Below are positions 25,949 to 33,851 of a stretch of 64,000 nucleotides of DNA, piece after piece (positions within the stretch are counted from its first letter, which is position 1; every line of letters begins with the position of its first letter). A model generated the notes under the pieces. The model was given only the letters and a program-made list of their open reading frames with translations. It made no database searches and was not told where the DNA came from. Origin of the DNA: Amycolatopsis xylanica (GTDB lineage Bacteria > Actinomycetota > Actinomycetes > Mycobacteriales > Pseudonocardiaceae); NCBI RefSeq assembly GCF_900107045.1, contig NZ_FNON01000015.1, positions 62,001 to 126,000 on the forward strand, in the 5' to 3' direction. Both the position numbers and the translations under genes were made by a program.

Positions 25949-26676
25949 AGAACCAAGCCTCCGTCGATACCGAGCACCTGCCCGGTGATGAACGCCGCGT
26001 CGTCGCTGACCAGGAACTTGATCGCGTTGGCCACGTCCTCGGGCGTGCCGAGACGGCCCAACGGGGTGCTCCCGATGTTGGACGCGCGCGCGTCTTCGCT
26101 GAGCCCGGCGGTCAGCTCGGTCTCGATGACGCCGGGCGCGACCGCGTTGACGCGGATGCCCGAGCGGCCGAGTTCCTTCGCCGCGGAGCGTGCGATGTTC
26201 GCCACAGCGGCCTTCGAAGCCGCGTAGACGGTCTGCCCGGCGCTGCCGTACTCGCCGACGATCGAGGCGAGCACCACGATGGCGCCGGTCTTCTTGCGCA
26301 TCATGGCGCGCGCCGCGGCCTGCACGGTGTGGATCGTGCCCGCGACGTTGGTGCTCAGCGTGGTGTCGACCAGCTCTTCGCGGATCATGCCAAGCAGCGC
26401 GTCTTCCATGATCCCGGCGTTGGCGACCACGATGTCGAGCTTGCCGTGCTCCTTGGCGACCCCGCGGACCAGCGCGGCGACGGCCTTGGCGTCGGTGACG
26501 TCCAAGGCGAGGCCGCCCGCGGCACCGGCCGCCTGAGCCGCTTCCTTGGCCTTCGCCTCGTCACGGCCGGTCAGCACGACGGTGGCGCCCGCCTCGGCCA
26601 GCGCGCGGGCGGTCGCCAGACCGATGCCCCGCGTGCCGCCGGTGACGAGCGCGACCTTGCCGTCCAGATCAGGCAT
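25945..26676 (-). CDS. FabG-like 3-oxoacyl-ACP reductase (SDR)
   Basis: 243-residue classical SDR. NADP motif TGGTRGIG, NAG strand VVANAGIM, catalytic YAASKAA, and the closing GQVLGIDGGLVL are all present, as in FabG. In this operon it probably reduces a 3-ketoacyl chain on the adjacent ACP to the 3-hydroxyacyl form, the type of acyl group LpxA enzymes usually transfer. Its start overlaps the acp stop by eight bases. Assignment to FabG function rather than another alcohol dehydrogenase is by context. Confidence 0.88.
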   Translation of the reverse strand: MPDLDGKVALVTGGTRGIGLATARALAEAGATVVLTGRDEAKAKEAAQAAGAAGGLALDVTDAKAVAALVRGVAKEHGKLDIVVANAGIMEDALLGMIREELVDTTLSTNVAGTIHTVQAAARAMMRKKTGAIVVLASIVGEYGSAGQTVYAASKAAVANIARSAAKELGRSGIRVNAVAPGVIETELTAGLSEDARASNIGSTPLGRLGTPEDVANAIKFLVSDDAAFITGQVLGIDGGLVL

Positions 26677-26914
26677 TGGCTGCCTGGAGCTGGGTCACCA
26701 TGTCGACGGCGACCTTGAAGCTGGACATGTCGATCACCTGGTCGGTGTCGAACTGCACATCGAACTCGTCCTCGATCGCGGCGACCAGCGCCATGTGGCC
26801 GACCGAGTCCCACGCGTCGATGTCGCGGTACTTCAGGGTCTCGACGTTCACGTCGTCGTCGAGTTCGAGCGACTCGACGAAGACCTCGCGCAGCTTGGCA
26901 GCGACTTCAGACAC
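26669..26914 (-). CDS. Acyl carrier protein
   Basis: 81-residue acidic four-helix protein. The phosphopantetheine attachment serine is in DAWDSVGHM, and DEFDVQFDTDQVIDM is the typical helix II/III acidic surface. GTG start with AGGAG seven bases upstream. As a dedicated carrier between an LpxA-like gene (9-bp gap) and a FabG-like reductase, it likely presents the acyl chain for both. It differs from a housekeeping AcpP by lacking the DSLD signature. Confidence 0.92.
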   Translation of the reverse strand: MSEVAAKLREVFVESLELDDDVNVETLKYRDIDAWDSVGHMALVAAIEDEFDVQFDTDQVIDMSSFKVAVDMVTQLQAANA

Positions 26915-26923
26915 AGATGACTC

Positions 26924-27688
26924 CTAGTGCTCGTCGCGCGGGCGAGCGTCCCACGCCTTAATCAAGGTAGAGAGGTCGGCGGGCAGCCGGTCGACCAGCC
27001 CGTCCCCCGGCAGCTCGGCCTTGCCCTTGAGCCACGGCCCGAGTGCCTCGATCGTGGCCTCGTCCAGGCCGCGGCGGGACAGGCCCACCACATTGACGCC
27101 CGTGGTGCGGGCCGGGTTGCCGACGGCGATGGTGAACGCGCCCACTTCCTTGCGGACCGCGGAGCTCATCCCGACCATCGCGCCGGGGCCGACGGTGACG
27201 CGCTGGTGCAGCACGGTGCTCATGCCGAGGTTCGCGCCGGACCAGATGTGGCAGTGACCGCCGGTGATCACGTTCGACGCGATGGTGCAGCCGTCTTCGA
27301 CGACGCAATCGTGCGCGATGTGGCTGCCACGCAGGTAATAGCTGTCGCTGCCGATGGTCGTCGTGCGCCAGGTGCCCTGGTGGACGCTCACGTATTCACG
27401 GATCTTGTTGCGGCTGCCGATGACGACGCCGTGCCCATCGTGATCCGGGTCACCTGTCGGCGCGGCGTCCCACGCGGCGGGGTGCTCGCGGGTACGGTCC
27501 TCACCTGGCGTGCCGATGGTCACGTGGGGGCCGATCCAGTTCCCGTCACCGATGCGCGCCGGACCTGCGATCACCGTGTACGGGCCGATGACGTTGTCGT
27601 CGCCGAGCTCGACACCAGCGCCGATGACAGCGGTCGGGTGGATGCGGTTTGCCACGTGGGGTCCGTTCGTTGGCGGCTGAGTTAACAA
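26924..27688 (-). CDS. LpxA-like UDP-amino-sugar acyltransferase
   Basis: 254-residue left-handed beta-helix protein. The N-terminal hexapeptide repeats (IHPTAVIGAGVELGDDNVIG) lead to RGSHIAHDCVVEDG, which contains the catalytic-histidine signature of LpxA (AHIAHDC in E. coli, His125), and GVNVVGLSRRGLDEATIEAL, which matches LpxA's GVN-GL-RRGF region. LpxA moves a 3-hydroxyacyl group from acyl-ACP to UDP-GlcNAc (O-linked) or UDP-GlcNAc3N (N-linked). It is first in the operon with its own ACP and is divergent from an aminotransferase/dehydrogenase pair able to make the amino sugar. Unusual in a Gram-positive. Confidence 0.85.
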   Translation of the reverse strand: MLTQPPTNGPHVANRIHPTAVIGAGVELGDDNVIGPYTVIAGPARIGDGNWIGPHVTIGTPGEDRTREHPAAWDAAPTGDPDHDGHGVVIGSRNKIREYVSVHQGTWRTTTIGSDSYYLRGSHIAHDCVVEDGCTIASNVITGGHCHIWSGANLGMSTVLHQRVTVGPGAMVGMSSAVRKEVGAFTIAVGNPARTTGVNVVGLSRRGLDEATIEALGPWLKGKAELPGDGLVDRLPADLSTLIKAWDARPRDEH

Positions 27689-27814
27689 CCTGGGGTCGGG
27701 GGCGTGCTCGTGCGCCCGGTAACGTGTGGCCCGCGTTGAAGGGACTTAGCCGGGCGCAGAACCGGCGGTTCACTGTACCGGACGCACCGAAACCGCCAGT
27801 CGAGAGAGTTGCTG

Positions 27815-28921
27815 ATGATCCCCATCACCGTGGTAGATGTCCGCGACGCGGAGGACCTTGTGGTCGAGGTGCTGCGATCCGGCGCCATCGCACAGGGACC
27901 GATGGTCAAGCGCTTCGAAGACGCTTTCGCCAGCGTCTCGGGCACGAAGCACGCCATCGCCGTGAACAACGGCACCACCGCGCTGGTGGCGTCCATCCAG
28001 GCACTGGACCTGCAGCCCGGCGACGAGGTCATCACCTCGCCGTTCACCTTCGTCGCGACCTTGAACGCGATCCTGGAGGCGGGTGCGACCGTCCGGTTCG
28101 CCGACATCAGGCGCGACGACTTCGCGATCGACCCGGACGCCGTGGCCGCCGCGATCACCCCGCGCACCAAGGTCCTCATGCCGGTGCACCTGTACGGGCA
28201 GACCGCGGACATGGGCAAGCTCGCGCCGCTGGCCGCCGAGCACGGCCTGCACATCATCGAGGACTCGGCGCAGGCCGTCGGCGCCTCGTTCGACGGCAAG
28301 CCCGCCGGTTCGTTCGGCATCGGCTGCTTCTCGCTCTACGCGACCAAGAACATCACCACCGCCGAGGGTGGCGTCATCACCACCGATGACGACGCGCTGG
28401 CCGACAAGCTGCGCGTCTCGCGCAACCAGGGCATGCGCGCCAGGTACCAGTACGAAATGGCCGGTCACAACTACCGGATGACCGACCTGCACGCGGCCGT
28501 CGGCATCCCGCAGCTGGAGAAGCTCGACCAGCTCACCGCGGCCCGCCAGGCCAACGCGAAGCGCCTTTCCGAAGGCCTCGCAGGTACACCCGGCCTCGAC
28601 GTTCCCGCCCTGCTTCCGGGCCGCGAGCACGTCTGGCACCAGTACACGGTCCTCGTCGGACCGCACGCGATGCTTTCGCGTGACGAGTTCGCCGCCGCGC
28701 TGACCGAAGCGGGCATCGGCAACGGGATCTACTACCCGAAGATCGTGTTCGACTACGAGTGCTACGCCGGTCATCCTTTGATTCCGGGCGCCTCGGTCGC
28801 CGACTTCCCGGTCGCCGCTTCCGTTGCGTCGCAGGCACTTTCGCTGCCCGTGCACCCCAAGCTCACCGAGTCCGATCTCGACAAGATCATCGAAACCGTT
28901 CGCGAGGTACTTGGCGCATGA
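27815..28921 (+). CDS. DegT/DnrJ/EryC1 PLP sugar aminotransferase (GnnB/WbpE-like)
   Basis: 368-residue PLP enzyme transaminating a keto-sugar nucleotide. The PLP lysine is Lys178 in YATKNITTAEGG, the cofactor region is NNGTTALVASIQA, and EDSAQAVGAS holds the conserved Asp/Gln. ATG 27815 is chosen over TTG 27809 because GAGAGAG precedes it. Followed with a 4-base ATGA overlap by a Gfo/Idh dehydrogenase: the couple resembles GnnB/GnnA or WbpE/WbpB, which convert UDP-GlcNAc or UDP-GlcNAcA to the 3-amino sugar. The exact sugar is not determined. Confidence 0.88.
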   Translation: MIPITVVDVRDAEDLVVEVLRSGAIAQGPMVKRFEDAFASVSGTKHAIAVNNGTTALVASIQALDLQPGDEVITSPFTFVATLNAILEAGATVRFADIRRDDFAIDPDAVAAAITPRTKVLMPVHLYGQTADMGKLAPLAAEHGLHIIEDSAQAVGASFDGKPAGSFGIGCFSLYATKNITTAEGGVITTDDDALADKLRVSRNQGMRARYQYEMAGHNYRMTDLHAAVGIPQLEKLDQLTAARQANAKRLSEGLAGTPGLDVPALLPGREHVWHQYTVLVGPHAMLSRDEFAAALTEAGIGNGIYYPKIVFDYECYAGHPLIPGASVADFPVAASVASQALSLPVHPKLTESDLDKIIETVREVLGA

Positions 28922-29874
28922 CGCACCGCATCGCTCTCATCGGCACCGGCAACATGGGCTCGCTCCACGCCCGTGTGCTTTCCCAGAACGAGCGCGTCGA
29001 CCTCGTTCGCGTGATCGACCCGCGTGAGGAAGCGGGCAAGGCCTGCGCCGAGCGCTTCGACACCAAGTGGACGCCCGAGATCGGCTCACTGTCCGATGTG
29101 GACGCTGTGGTGCTGGCGTCGGCCACCGAGGTCCACCACGAGCTGGCGCAGGAAGTTCTGGGCCAGGGCAAGGCTTTGCTCGTCGAGAAGCCGGTCTGCA
29201 ACAGCCTCGAGCTGTCCGAAGAGATCGTGTCCTTGTCGGCGAAGAAGGAGATCCCGCTCATGTGCGGCCTCCTGGAGCGCTACAACCCCGCGGTCATGAC
29301 GGCCCGCGCGCTGGTGCACGAGCCCGTCCACCTGATGGCCCGCCGCCACGGCCCGTACGCCCCGCGCATCAAGACCGGTGTGGCGTGGGACCTTCTGGTC
29401 CACGACGTCGACGTCGCCGTCCAGTTCTTCGGCGGCGCGACGCCTTCGCGTGTCGCTTCGGGCGCTGGCTTCTTCCACCCGTCGTCGGTCCCGACCGCCG
29501 AGGACACGATCGAGACGATCCTGACGTTCCCGACCGGCCTGGCGACGGTTTCGGCCTCGCGCCTGGGTCAGCGCAAGGAGCGTTCGCTGATCATCTCGGA
29601 GCTGGACCGGCTCATCGAGATCGACCTGCTCCGTCGTGACGTGACGATCTACCGCCACGTTTCGCACGACTCGGTCACCCCGGACGGCCTCGGCTACCGC
29701 CAGCAGACGGTCATGGAGATCCCGGAGCTGGTCACCGCCCGCGAGCCGCTGGCGACCCAGCTGGACCGGTTCGTCGACCTGATCGAGGGCAAGGTCGACA
29801 TCAACGCCGAGCGCGACTCGATCCTGCCTTCGCACCGCGTGGTGGCGCAGGTTCTGACCCAGGCCGCCGCCTGA
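28918..29874 (+). CDS. Gfo/Idh/MocA sugar-nucleotide dehydrogenase (GnnA/WbpB-like)
   Basis: 318-residue NAD(P)-dependent oxidoreductase. The Rossmann motif is ALIGTGNMGSLHA, the family EKP motif is in LVEKPVCNS, and the second domain carries VAWDLLVHDVDVAVQFFGG with the conserved His/Asp. ATG 28918 overlaps the aminotransferase stop (ATGA); the open frame upstream is spurious. It would oxidise the 3-hydroxyl of a UDP-sugar so that the preceding enzyme can aminate it. Ends shortly before a perfect inverted repeat. Confidence 0.88.
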   Translation: MTHRIALIGTGNMGSLHARVLSQNERVDLVRVIDPREEAGKACAERFDTKWTPEIGSLSDVDAVVLASATEVHHELAQEVLGQGKALLVEKPVCNSLELSEEIVSLSAKKEIPLMCGLLERYNPAVMTARALVHEPVHLMARRHGPYAPRIKTGVAWDLLVHDVDVAVQFFGGATPSRVASGAGFFHPSSVPTAEDTIETILTFPTGLATVSASRLGQRKERSLIISELDRLIEIDLLRRDVTIYRHVSHDSVTPDGLGYRQQTVMEIPELVTAREPLATQLDRFVDLIEGKVDINAERDSILPSHRVVAQVLTQAAA

Positions 29875-29887
29875 CGCTTTGACGGGC

Positions 29888-29931
29888 TCGTGAGTGTTGC
29901 CGACGGTTAGAACCGTCGGCAACACTCACGA
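29888..29931. repeat. CGTGAGTG-type perfect hairpin, copy 1
   Basis: 21-bp perfect arms (29888-29908 and 29911-29931, ends TCGTGAGTGTTGCCG and CGGCAACACTCACGA) with a 2-base loop, between the convergent dehydrogenase and toxin genes. Resembles the element at 35952-35995. Probable bidirectional terminator. Confidence 0.8.
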
Positions 29932-29944
29932 CCCCCGGTAGCAT

Positions 29945-32900
29945 CTACCTCTTCGGCTCGAATCGGACACTGATCTTGCCGCGAAGTTCGGGATCCATAC
30001 CGAAGGTGTGCCTCAACAAGGCGGCAATGTTCCGCTGAGCAGACCACCATTCGACCGGCCTGCCGTCCGCCACCCGCACTTGACGCCTGGCTTCCTTCAG
30101 TATCGCGTCCACACCCTTCTTCTCGAACTTTTTGAAGAAGGGCTTCCAATCACCTGTTTTGGTATCGAAGAACTGCGAGTACCTTCCCTTAGCGTCAACA
30201 AGGACTTCAAAAGTTCGACCTGATCGCATATCCAGATAACGCGAGTCGAAGTAAGCGCTCTCTCCATCCTTTTCGACGAAATACTCCTGACCAGGAGGCG
30301 CATACATCTTATTTCGGACTTCCTGCTCGTATTCTTCGTTGAACGTGTTGTGGAAAGTTCGCCGAGGCGGAACAGTCCATCGGCCCGCCGGGTTGCCGAC
30401 ATCAAGCGGAACACCCCTCGCATCAATCGGCGGCCCTGGATTGTCTCGCGCGTTGGGCACAGCTTTATCGGGAGGCGGCGACGCTTCCCTTGGAAAACTC
30501 GCAAACTCAGGCTTTTCGACAGGCCTCGGCCCACTCGGCGGTGACGATGGCTTCGCCCGGCCGAAATCGGGAATCTCGAACAGACCGGGGCCGGGAAACT
30601 CGACCGGGTCGTCACCCGAATCGGGCAGCGGCTCGGCGGGCGGGGCCGGGAGCACCGGCCTGCCCGGCCGCTCGGGTTCGGCAGGTTTTTCGGGTGCTGC
30701 TGGGCGTTCCGGCTGGTCCAGCGGTGACAGCCCCGGGTCCGGCACCCAGGCAGGACCTGGCCCCGGCACCACAGCGGGCCCCGGGTTCGGCACCACGGCA
30801 GGCCTAGGGTTCGGCGCGATATCCGGGCCTGGCTCCGGCAGCGTGTCCGGGTTCGGTGCCGGGCGCGGGAGCGGCGCGATGCCCGGGTTCGGAACGGCTC
30901 GCGGGTCCGGCGGCGTAACGATCGGCGGCACAGGGAAAGTAGGCCCGCCCGGCGGTGGGACCGGCGTTCCGGCAGGTGGATTCACCGGTGTTCCCGATGG
31001 CGGAGGCCCTTCCTCGGTCGTCACCTGGGGGCGACCGGTCAAGAGGCTGTAACCACCCATGGCAAGTGCTGCCGGAATGGCGGCGTTGGCTCCCGCTGCC
31101 TGCGCCGGCATAGCCGTCGCAGGCCTGACGAGCGCTGCCGGGGTCGCGGTGCCGCCCGTCGCCGCACGCCCGGCAGCTGTTGCTCCAGCCCCGCGTCCCG
31201 CGAGTGCGGGCACGGCGTTCGCGGGCCCCGGCAACACCGCCGTACCCGGGACTCCGATGTTCGAGGGCACCACCGGGGCAGCGGCGGGTGGGCGCTCCAG
31301 AAGCTGCACCGCACCTCGGGCTTCACCTGATCCCACGCGAGCCGATGCCCCGACAGCGGCGGGCACCACAGCCGGCCTCGTTGCCAGCGCCGCGGCCGCC
31401 GGGGTGGCGTCCGCGGCGGATCTGATGATCCCGCCGACTGGAAGCTCGCCCCTGCCGATCGCGTTGGCCGCCGCAGCGGGCAGCCTGGACGCGACCGACT
31501 CCCCTTTGCCTGCCAGCCCAATCACCTTCGCAGCCGTGCCGCCGACGGCTCCGGCGACGCGGCCGACGGGAACCACCGTGGCGACTCCCTTGACCGTCTC
31601 CCAGGCGAATCCGCCACAGTTCTCGCCACCGCCGAGGCACTGCTTGCCCGTGCCGTAGGTGTTTCCACCGAGGGTCGCCGTGTCGAGTGCGATGGCCCCC
31701 GTCCCCGCCGCGGCCTGGCCAAGCTCGCCCCATTGGACCGTGCCGTCCTTGACGACTTCACTCCATTGTTTGCCGAGATCCTCGACGTTGGTCTGGTATT
31801 GGCTCTTCGGATGGAAAATGGTGACGATCCTGCCATCCGCGGTTTTTCCGTGCTCGACGGTCCAGCCGTCCTCGAGCTTTCGCGCGACTTCGGGCGACAG
31901 AGGCTTGTCCGAAATGGCGATGAGCTTTCCGTCCCCGGCGTCACCGACCGGAATGCCTTCACCGGTCTTGGTGTCAGTGATCGTGGCCCAGCGACTGACG
32001 TCGACGGTGGAGCCGATCGTGACCCCACCTGAGCGGCCCGCCAGCCTGTCGGTGCTGTATTCGACCTGCCCCGCCTGCGGAATCTTGCCCTCGTCGCGAA
32101 TCCGCTCCTTCTCTTGAGCCTTCGCCTCGGCCTCTTCCGCGTCAACGCCCTTTCGCTCCGCCACCCGGACATTGAGGCTCGGCGACTGGGCAGCCTCAGC
32201 TGCCTCGTTCGCTGACTGCCTTGCCATGGCGGCGGCGTAACGCTTCTCCTGCTCAGCACGGCCGGCTACGGCCGTGAGATTCTGCCGGAAATCAGCCTCC
32301 TCCGCCTTTTCCTGGTTCTCGGCCTTACCAGGTTTCTTTATCCCGGTCGCCTTTTCCTTGTTCCTGGCGTCGAGCTCTGCCTCGACCGCGTCGGCCTGCT
32401 TCCGTTCCCCCACCCGGCCGTTGAGGCTGGGCTTTTTCGCTTCAGCGGCCTCGTGGTCGGCCTTGGCCCTGGCCGCGGCTACGTCCTGCACGTCCGCCGC
32501 GTGCTTCTTCTCTTGCTCCTTACGTCCTTCGACGGCCGCCACTTCCCGCTGGAAATTGGCTTCCTTTCCGCCTTCGTCTTTGGCGACAGGTTTCTTTACC
32601 CCTGCCGCCTTTTCCTTTTTCCTGGCGTCGAGCTCTGCCTCGACCGCGTCGGCCTGCTTCTGTTCCCCCACCCGAGCGTTGAGGCTGAGTTTCTTGGCAT
32701 CCTCGGCAGCCTTATTCGCCTTCTCCCTGGCCGCGGTCGCCTTCTTGCCGTCCTGCGACTGCTTGTCGTTGTTCTTGTTCGCGGTTTGTTTCTGGTCCGG
32801 AGCACTTCTCTTCGCGGCCGGGTGCTCTATTTCGTTGGATTTTTTCGTCGCCGCGGTCGCCGCTGCCTGCTTCGCTTTCGCCTCGTTGGCGTTGGCACTG

Positions 32901-33073
32901 GGGGTCCTGGCTATCGCGTTCAGGCGCTCAGCCTGCACACTGGCCATTTTCGCTTCACCGCCAGGATCGGCGTGCGCCTGGGCCACCCCCGCTACGCCGA
33001 ACACGGCGGTGAGAAAACCGCCGGAAACCGAATACAGAACGGCTCTCCGCAAATCGACTTTAGTGTCCTTCAC
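29945..33073 (-). CDS. Exported polymorphic toxin with Tox-REase-5-like nuclease C-terminus
   Basis: 1042 residues. N-terminal signal peptide with twin Arg (LRRAVLYSVSGG) and a likely AHA|DP cleavage site. Residues ~40-330 are Lys/Ala/Glu-rich, coiled-coil-like, with three ~86-residue repeats marked SLNxRVGExKQADAVEAEL. A beta-rich segment (~345-445), an Ala/Gly hydrophobic region (~460-690) and a Pro-rich spacer (~690-890) follow. The last ~130 residues match Tox-REase-5: APPGQEYFV, FDSRYLDMRSGRTFEVLVDAKGRY (part), EARRQVRVADGRPVEWW and RHTFGM, with the DAKG acid/lysine pair. DNA coding this tip is visibly AT-richer. A secreted nuclease acting on competitors is inferred; no immunity gene follows on the same strand. 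Confidence 0.8.
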   Translation of the reverse strand: MKDTKVDLRRAVLYSVSGGFLTAVFGVAGVAQAHADPGGEAKMASVQAERLNAIARTPSANANEAKAKQAAATAATKKSNEIEHPAAKRSAPDQKQTANKNNDKQSQDGKKATAAREKANKAAEDAKKLSLNARVGEQKQADAVEAELDARKKEKAAGVKKPVAKDEGGKEANFQREVAAVEGRKEQEKKHAADVQDVAAARAKADHEAAEAKKPSLNGRVGERKQADAVEAELDARNKEKATGIKKPGKAENQEKAEEADFRQNLTAVAGRAEQEKRYAAAMARQSANEAAEAAQSPSLNVRVAERKGVDAEEAEAKAQEKERIRDEGKIPQAGQVEYSTDRLAGRSGGVTIGSTVDVSRWATITDTKTGEGIPVGDAGDGKLIAISDKPLSPEVARKLEDGWTVEHGKTADGRIVTIFHPKSQYQTNVEDLGKQWSEVVKDGTVQWGELGQAAAGTGAIALDTATLGGNTYGTGKQCLGGGENCGGFAWETVKGVATVVPVGRVAGAVGGTAAKVIGLAGKGESVASRLPAAAANAIGRGELPVGGIIRSAADATPAAAALATRPAVVPAAVGASARVGSGEARGAVQLLERPPAAAPVVPSNIGVPGTAVLPGPANAVPALAGRGAGATAAGRAATGGTATPAALVRPATAMPAQAAGANAAIPAALAMGGYSLLTGRPQVTTEEGPPPSGTPVNPPAGTPVPPPGGPTFPVPPIVTPPDPRAVPNPGIAPLPRPAPNPDTLPEPGPDIAPNPRPAVVPNPGPAVVPGPGPAWVPDPGLSPLDQPERPAAPEKPAEPERPGRPVLPAPPAEPLPDSGDDPVEFPGPGLFEIPDFGRAKPSSPPSGPRPVEKPEFASFPREASPPPDKAVPNARDNPGPPIDARGVPLDVGNPAGRWTVPPRRTFHNTFNEEYEQEVRNKMYAPPGQEYFVEKDGESAYFDSRYLDMRSGRTFEVLVDAKGRYSQFFDTKTGDWKPFFKKFEKKGVDAILKEARRQVRVADGRPVEWWSAQRNIAALLRHTFGMDPELRGKISVRFEPKR
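32350..32674 (-). repeat. In-frame direct repeats inside the toxin gene
   Basis: A 67-base segment at 32350-32416 recurs at 32608-32674 with about two differences, offset by 258 bases (86 codons). It encodes the KQADAVEAELDAR block. A third, diverged protein-level copy is encoded upstream in coordinate (~32090-32190). Recent internal duplication is likely. Confidence 0.8.
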
Positions 33074-33113
33074 GGCCGTTCACCCCAGCCGCCATCGCAC
33101 GCGTTCGCGTCAT
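33060..33113 (-). CDS. 17-codon upstream ORF overlapping the toxin start
   Basis: ATG 33113 follows a strong GAGGAGGAG site and encodes 17 residues (MTRTRAMAAGVNGREGH), ending with TAA at 33060-33062, just past the toxin's GTG (33073) in another frame. The toxin GTG itself has only GGGGTG nine bases away, so ribosomes finishing this leader could restart there. Whether the leader is translated is inferred. Confidence 0.4.
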   Translation of the reverse strand: MTRTRAMAAGVNGREGH

Positions 33114-33290
33114 TTCCGTCTCCTCCTCAGCGGCCGGGGCCGTCCACGGCCAGCGTGACGAAGACCGTGGCAGGACGCGGTTCAGCGAGGATTCATCGCC
33201 GGTCAGCCTGCGTGACTGCGGCTTGCCACGCGAGCAGGGAACATTCACGACCCAAGGCAACGCAGGCGGAGCGTCGCGCGTGCTCTCGAT

Positions 33291-33851
33291 ATGGGACACC
33301 GACTCGCGAACCGCATCACCACGCACGACCAGGCGTGGGTCAGCCTGCGTGACATCGGGCTGTCCCGTGACGAGGCCGACGCGATCGTGGCCGAGTACGG
33401 CAAGCAAGTGGTCTGGCAGTGCACCGACCACACCGACCAGCTACTGCTGATCGCCGACCCAGGTCACTTGCCGACGCGGAAGAGCCGCTGGTTCAAACCA
33501 CGGGTTGTGCTGCGCTACGTCGTCCCAGTGTTGTACGTCGCGATCGGGACAGCCGCTTTCATCACGATGGCCCAGCTCAGCTACGCCGTGTACGGGTTCC
33601 ACGCGGCCGCGGCCGCCGTCTTCGCCGTGATGTGCAGCGCCTTCGCCGTACGGCTGCGTCCCATGTCCGCCCGCGTCGCCTCGCTCACGCGGGAGTTCGA
33701 CGGCGCGCCGACCGTGCGGATCATGGCATCGCTGTACGGACTGTCACCGAACCTCGCCACCCAGCTCGCCGCAGCCCACGGCTACCACTACCGCGGCATG
33801 ATGACGAGCTTCGTCCACGGGCCGATTTTGCTCTACGGCCGCGACCGATGA
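33291..33851 (+). CDS. Tandem two-TM family protein, copy 1
   Basis: 186 residues. A soluble N-terminus with the family block WVSLRDIGLSRDEADAIVAEYG and VVWQCTDHTDQLLLIADPG, two adjacent membrane helices (~70-125), then a short basic segment LTREFDGAPTVRI and the closing AAAHGYHYRG. Both soluble parts should face the cytosol. First gene of a five-member array, divergent from the polymorphic toxin (217 bp between starts). ATG 33291 lacks a ribosome-binding site. No known family recognised. An immunity or envelope-sensing role is conceivable from position only. Confidence 0.75.
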   Translation: MGHRLANRITTHDQAWVSLRDIGLSRDEADAIVAEYGKQVVWQCTDHTDQLLLIADPGHLPTRKSRWFKPRVVLRYVVPVLYVAIGTAAFITMAQLSYAVYGFHAAAAAVFAVMCSAFAVRLRPMSARVASLTREFDGAPTVRIMASLYGLSPNLATQLAAAHGYHYRGMMTSFVHGPILLYGRDR

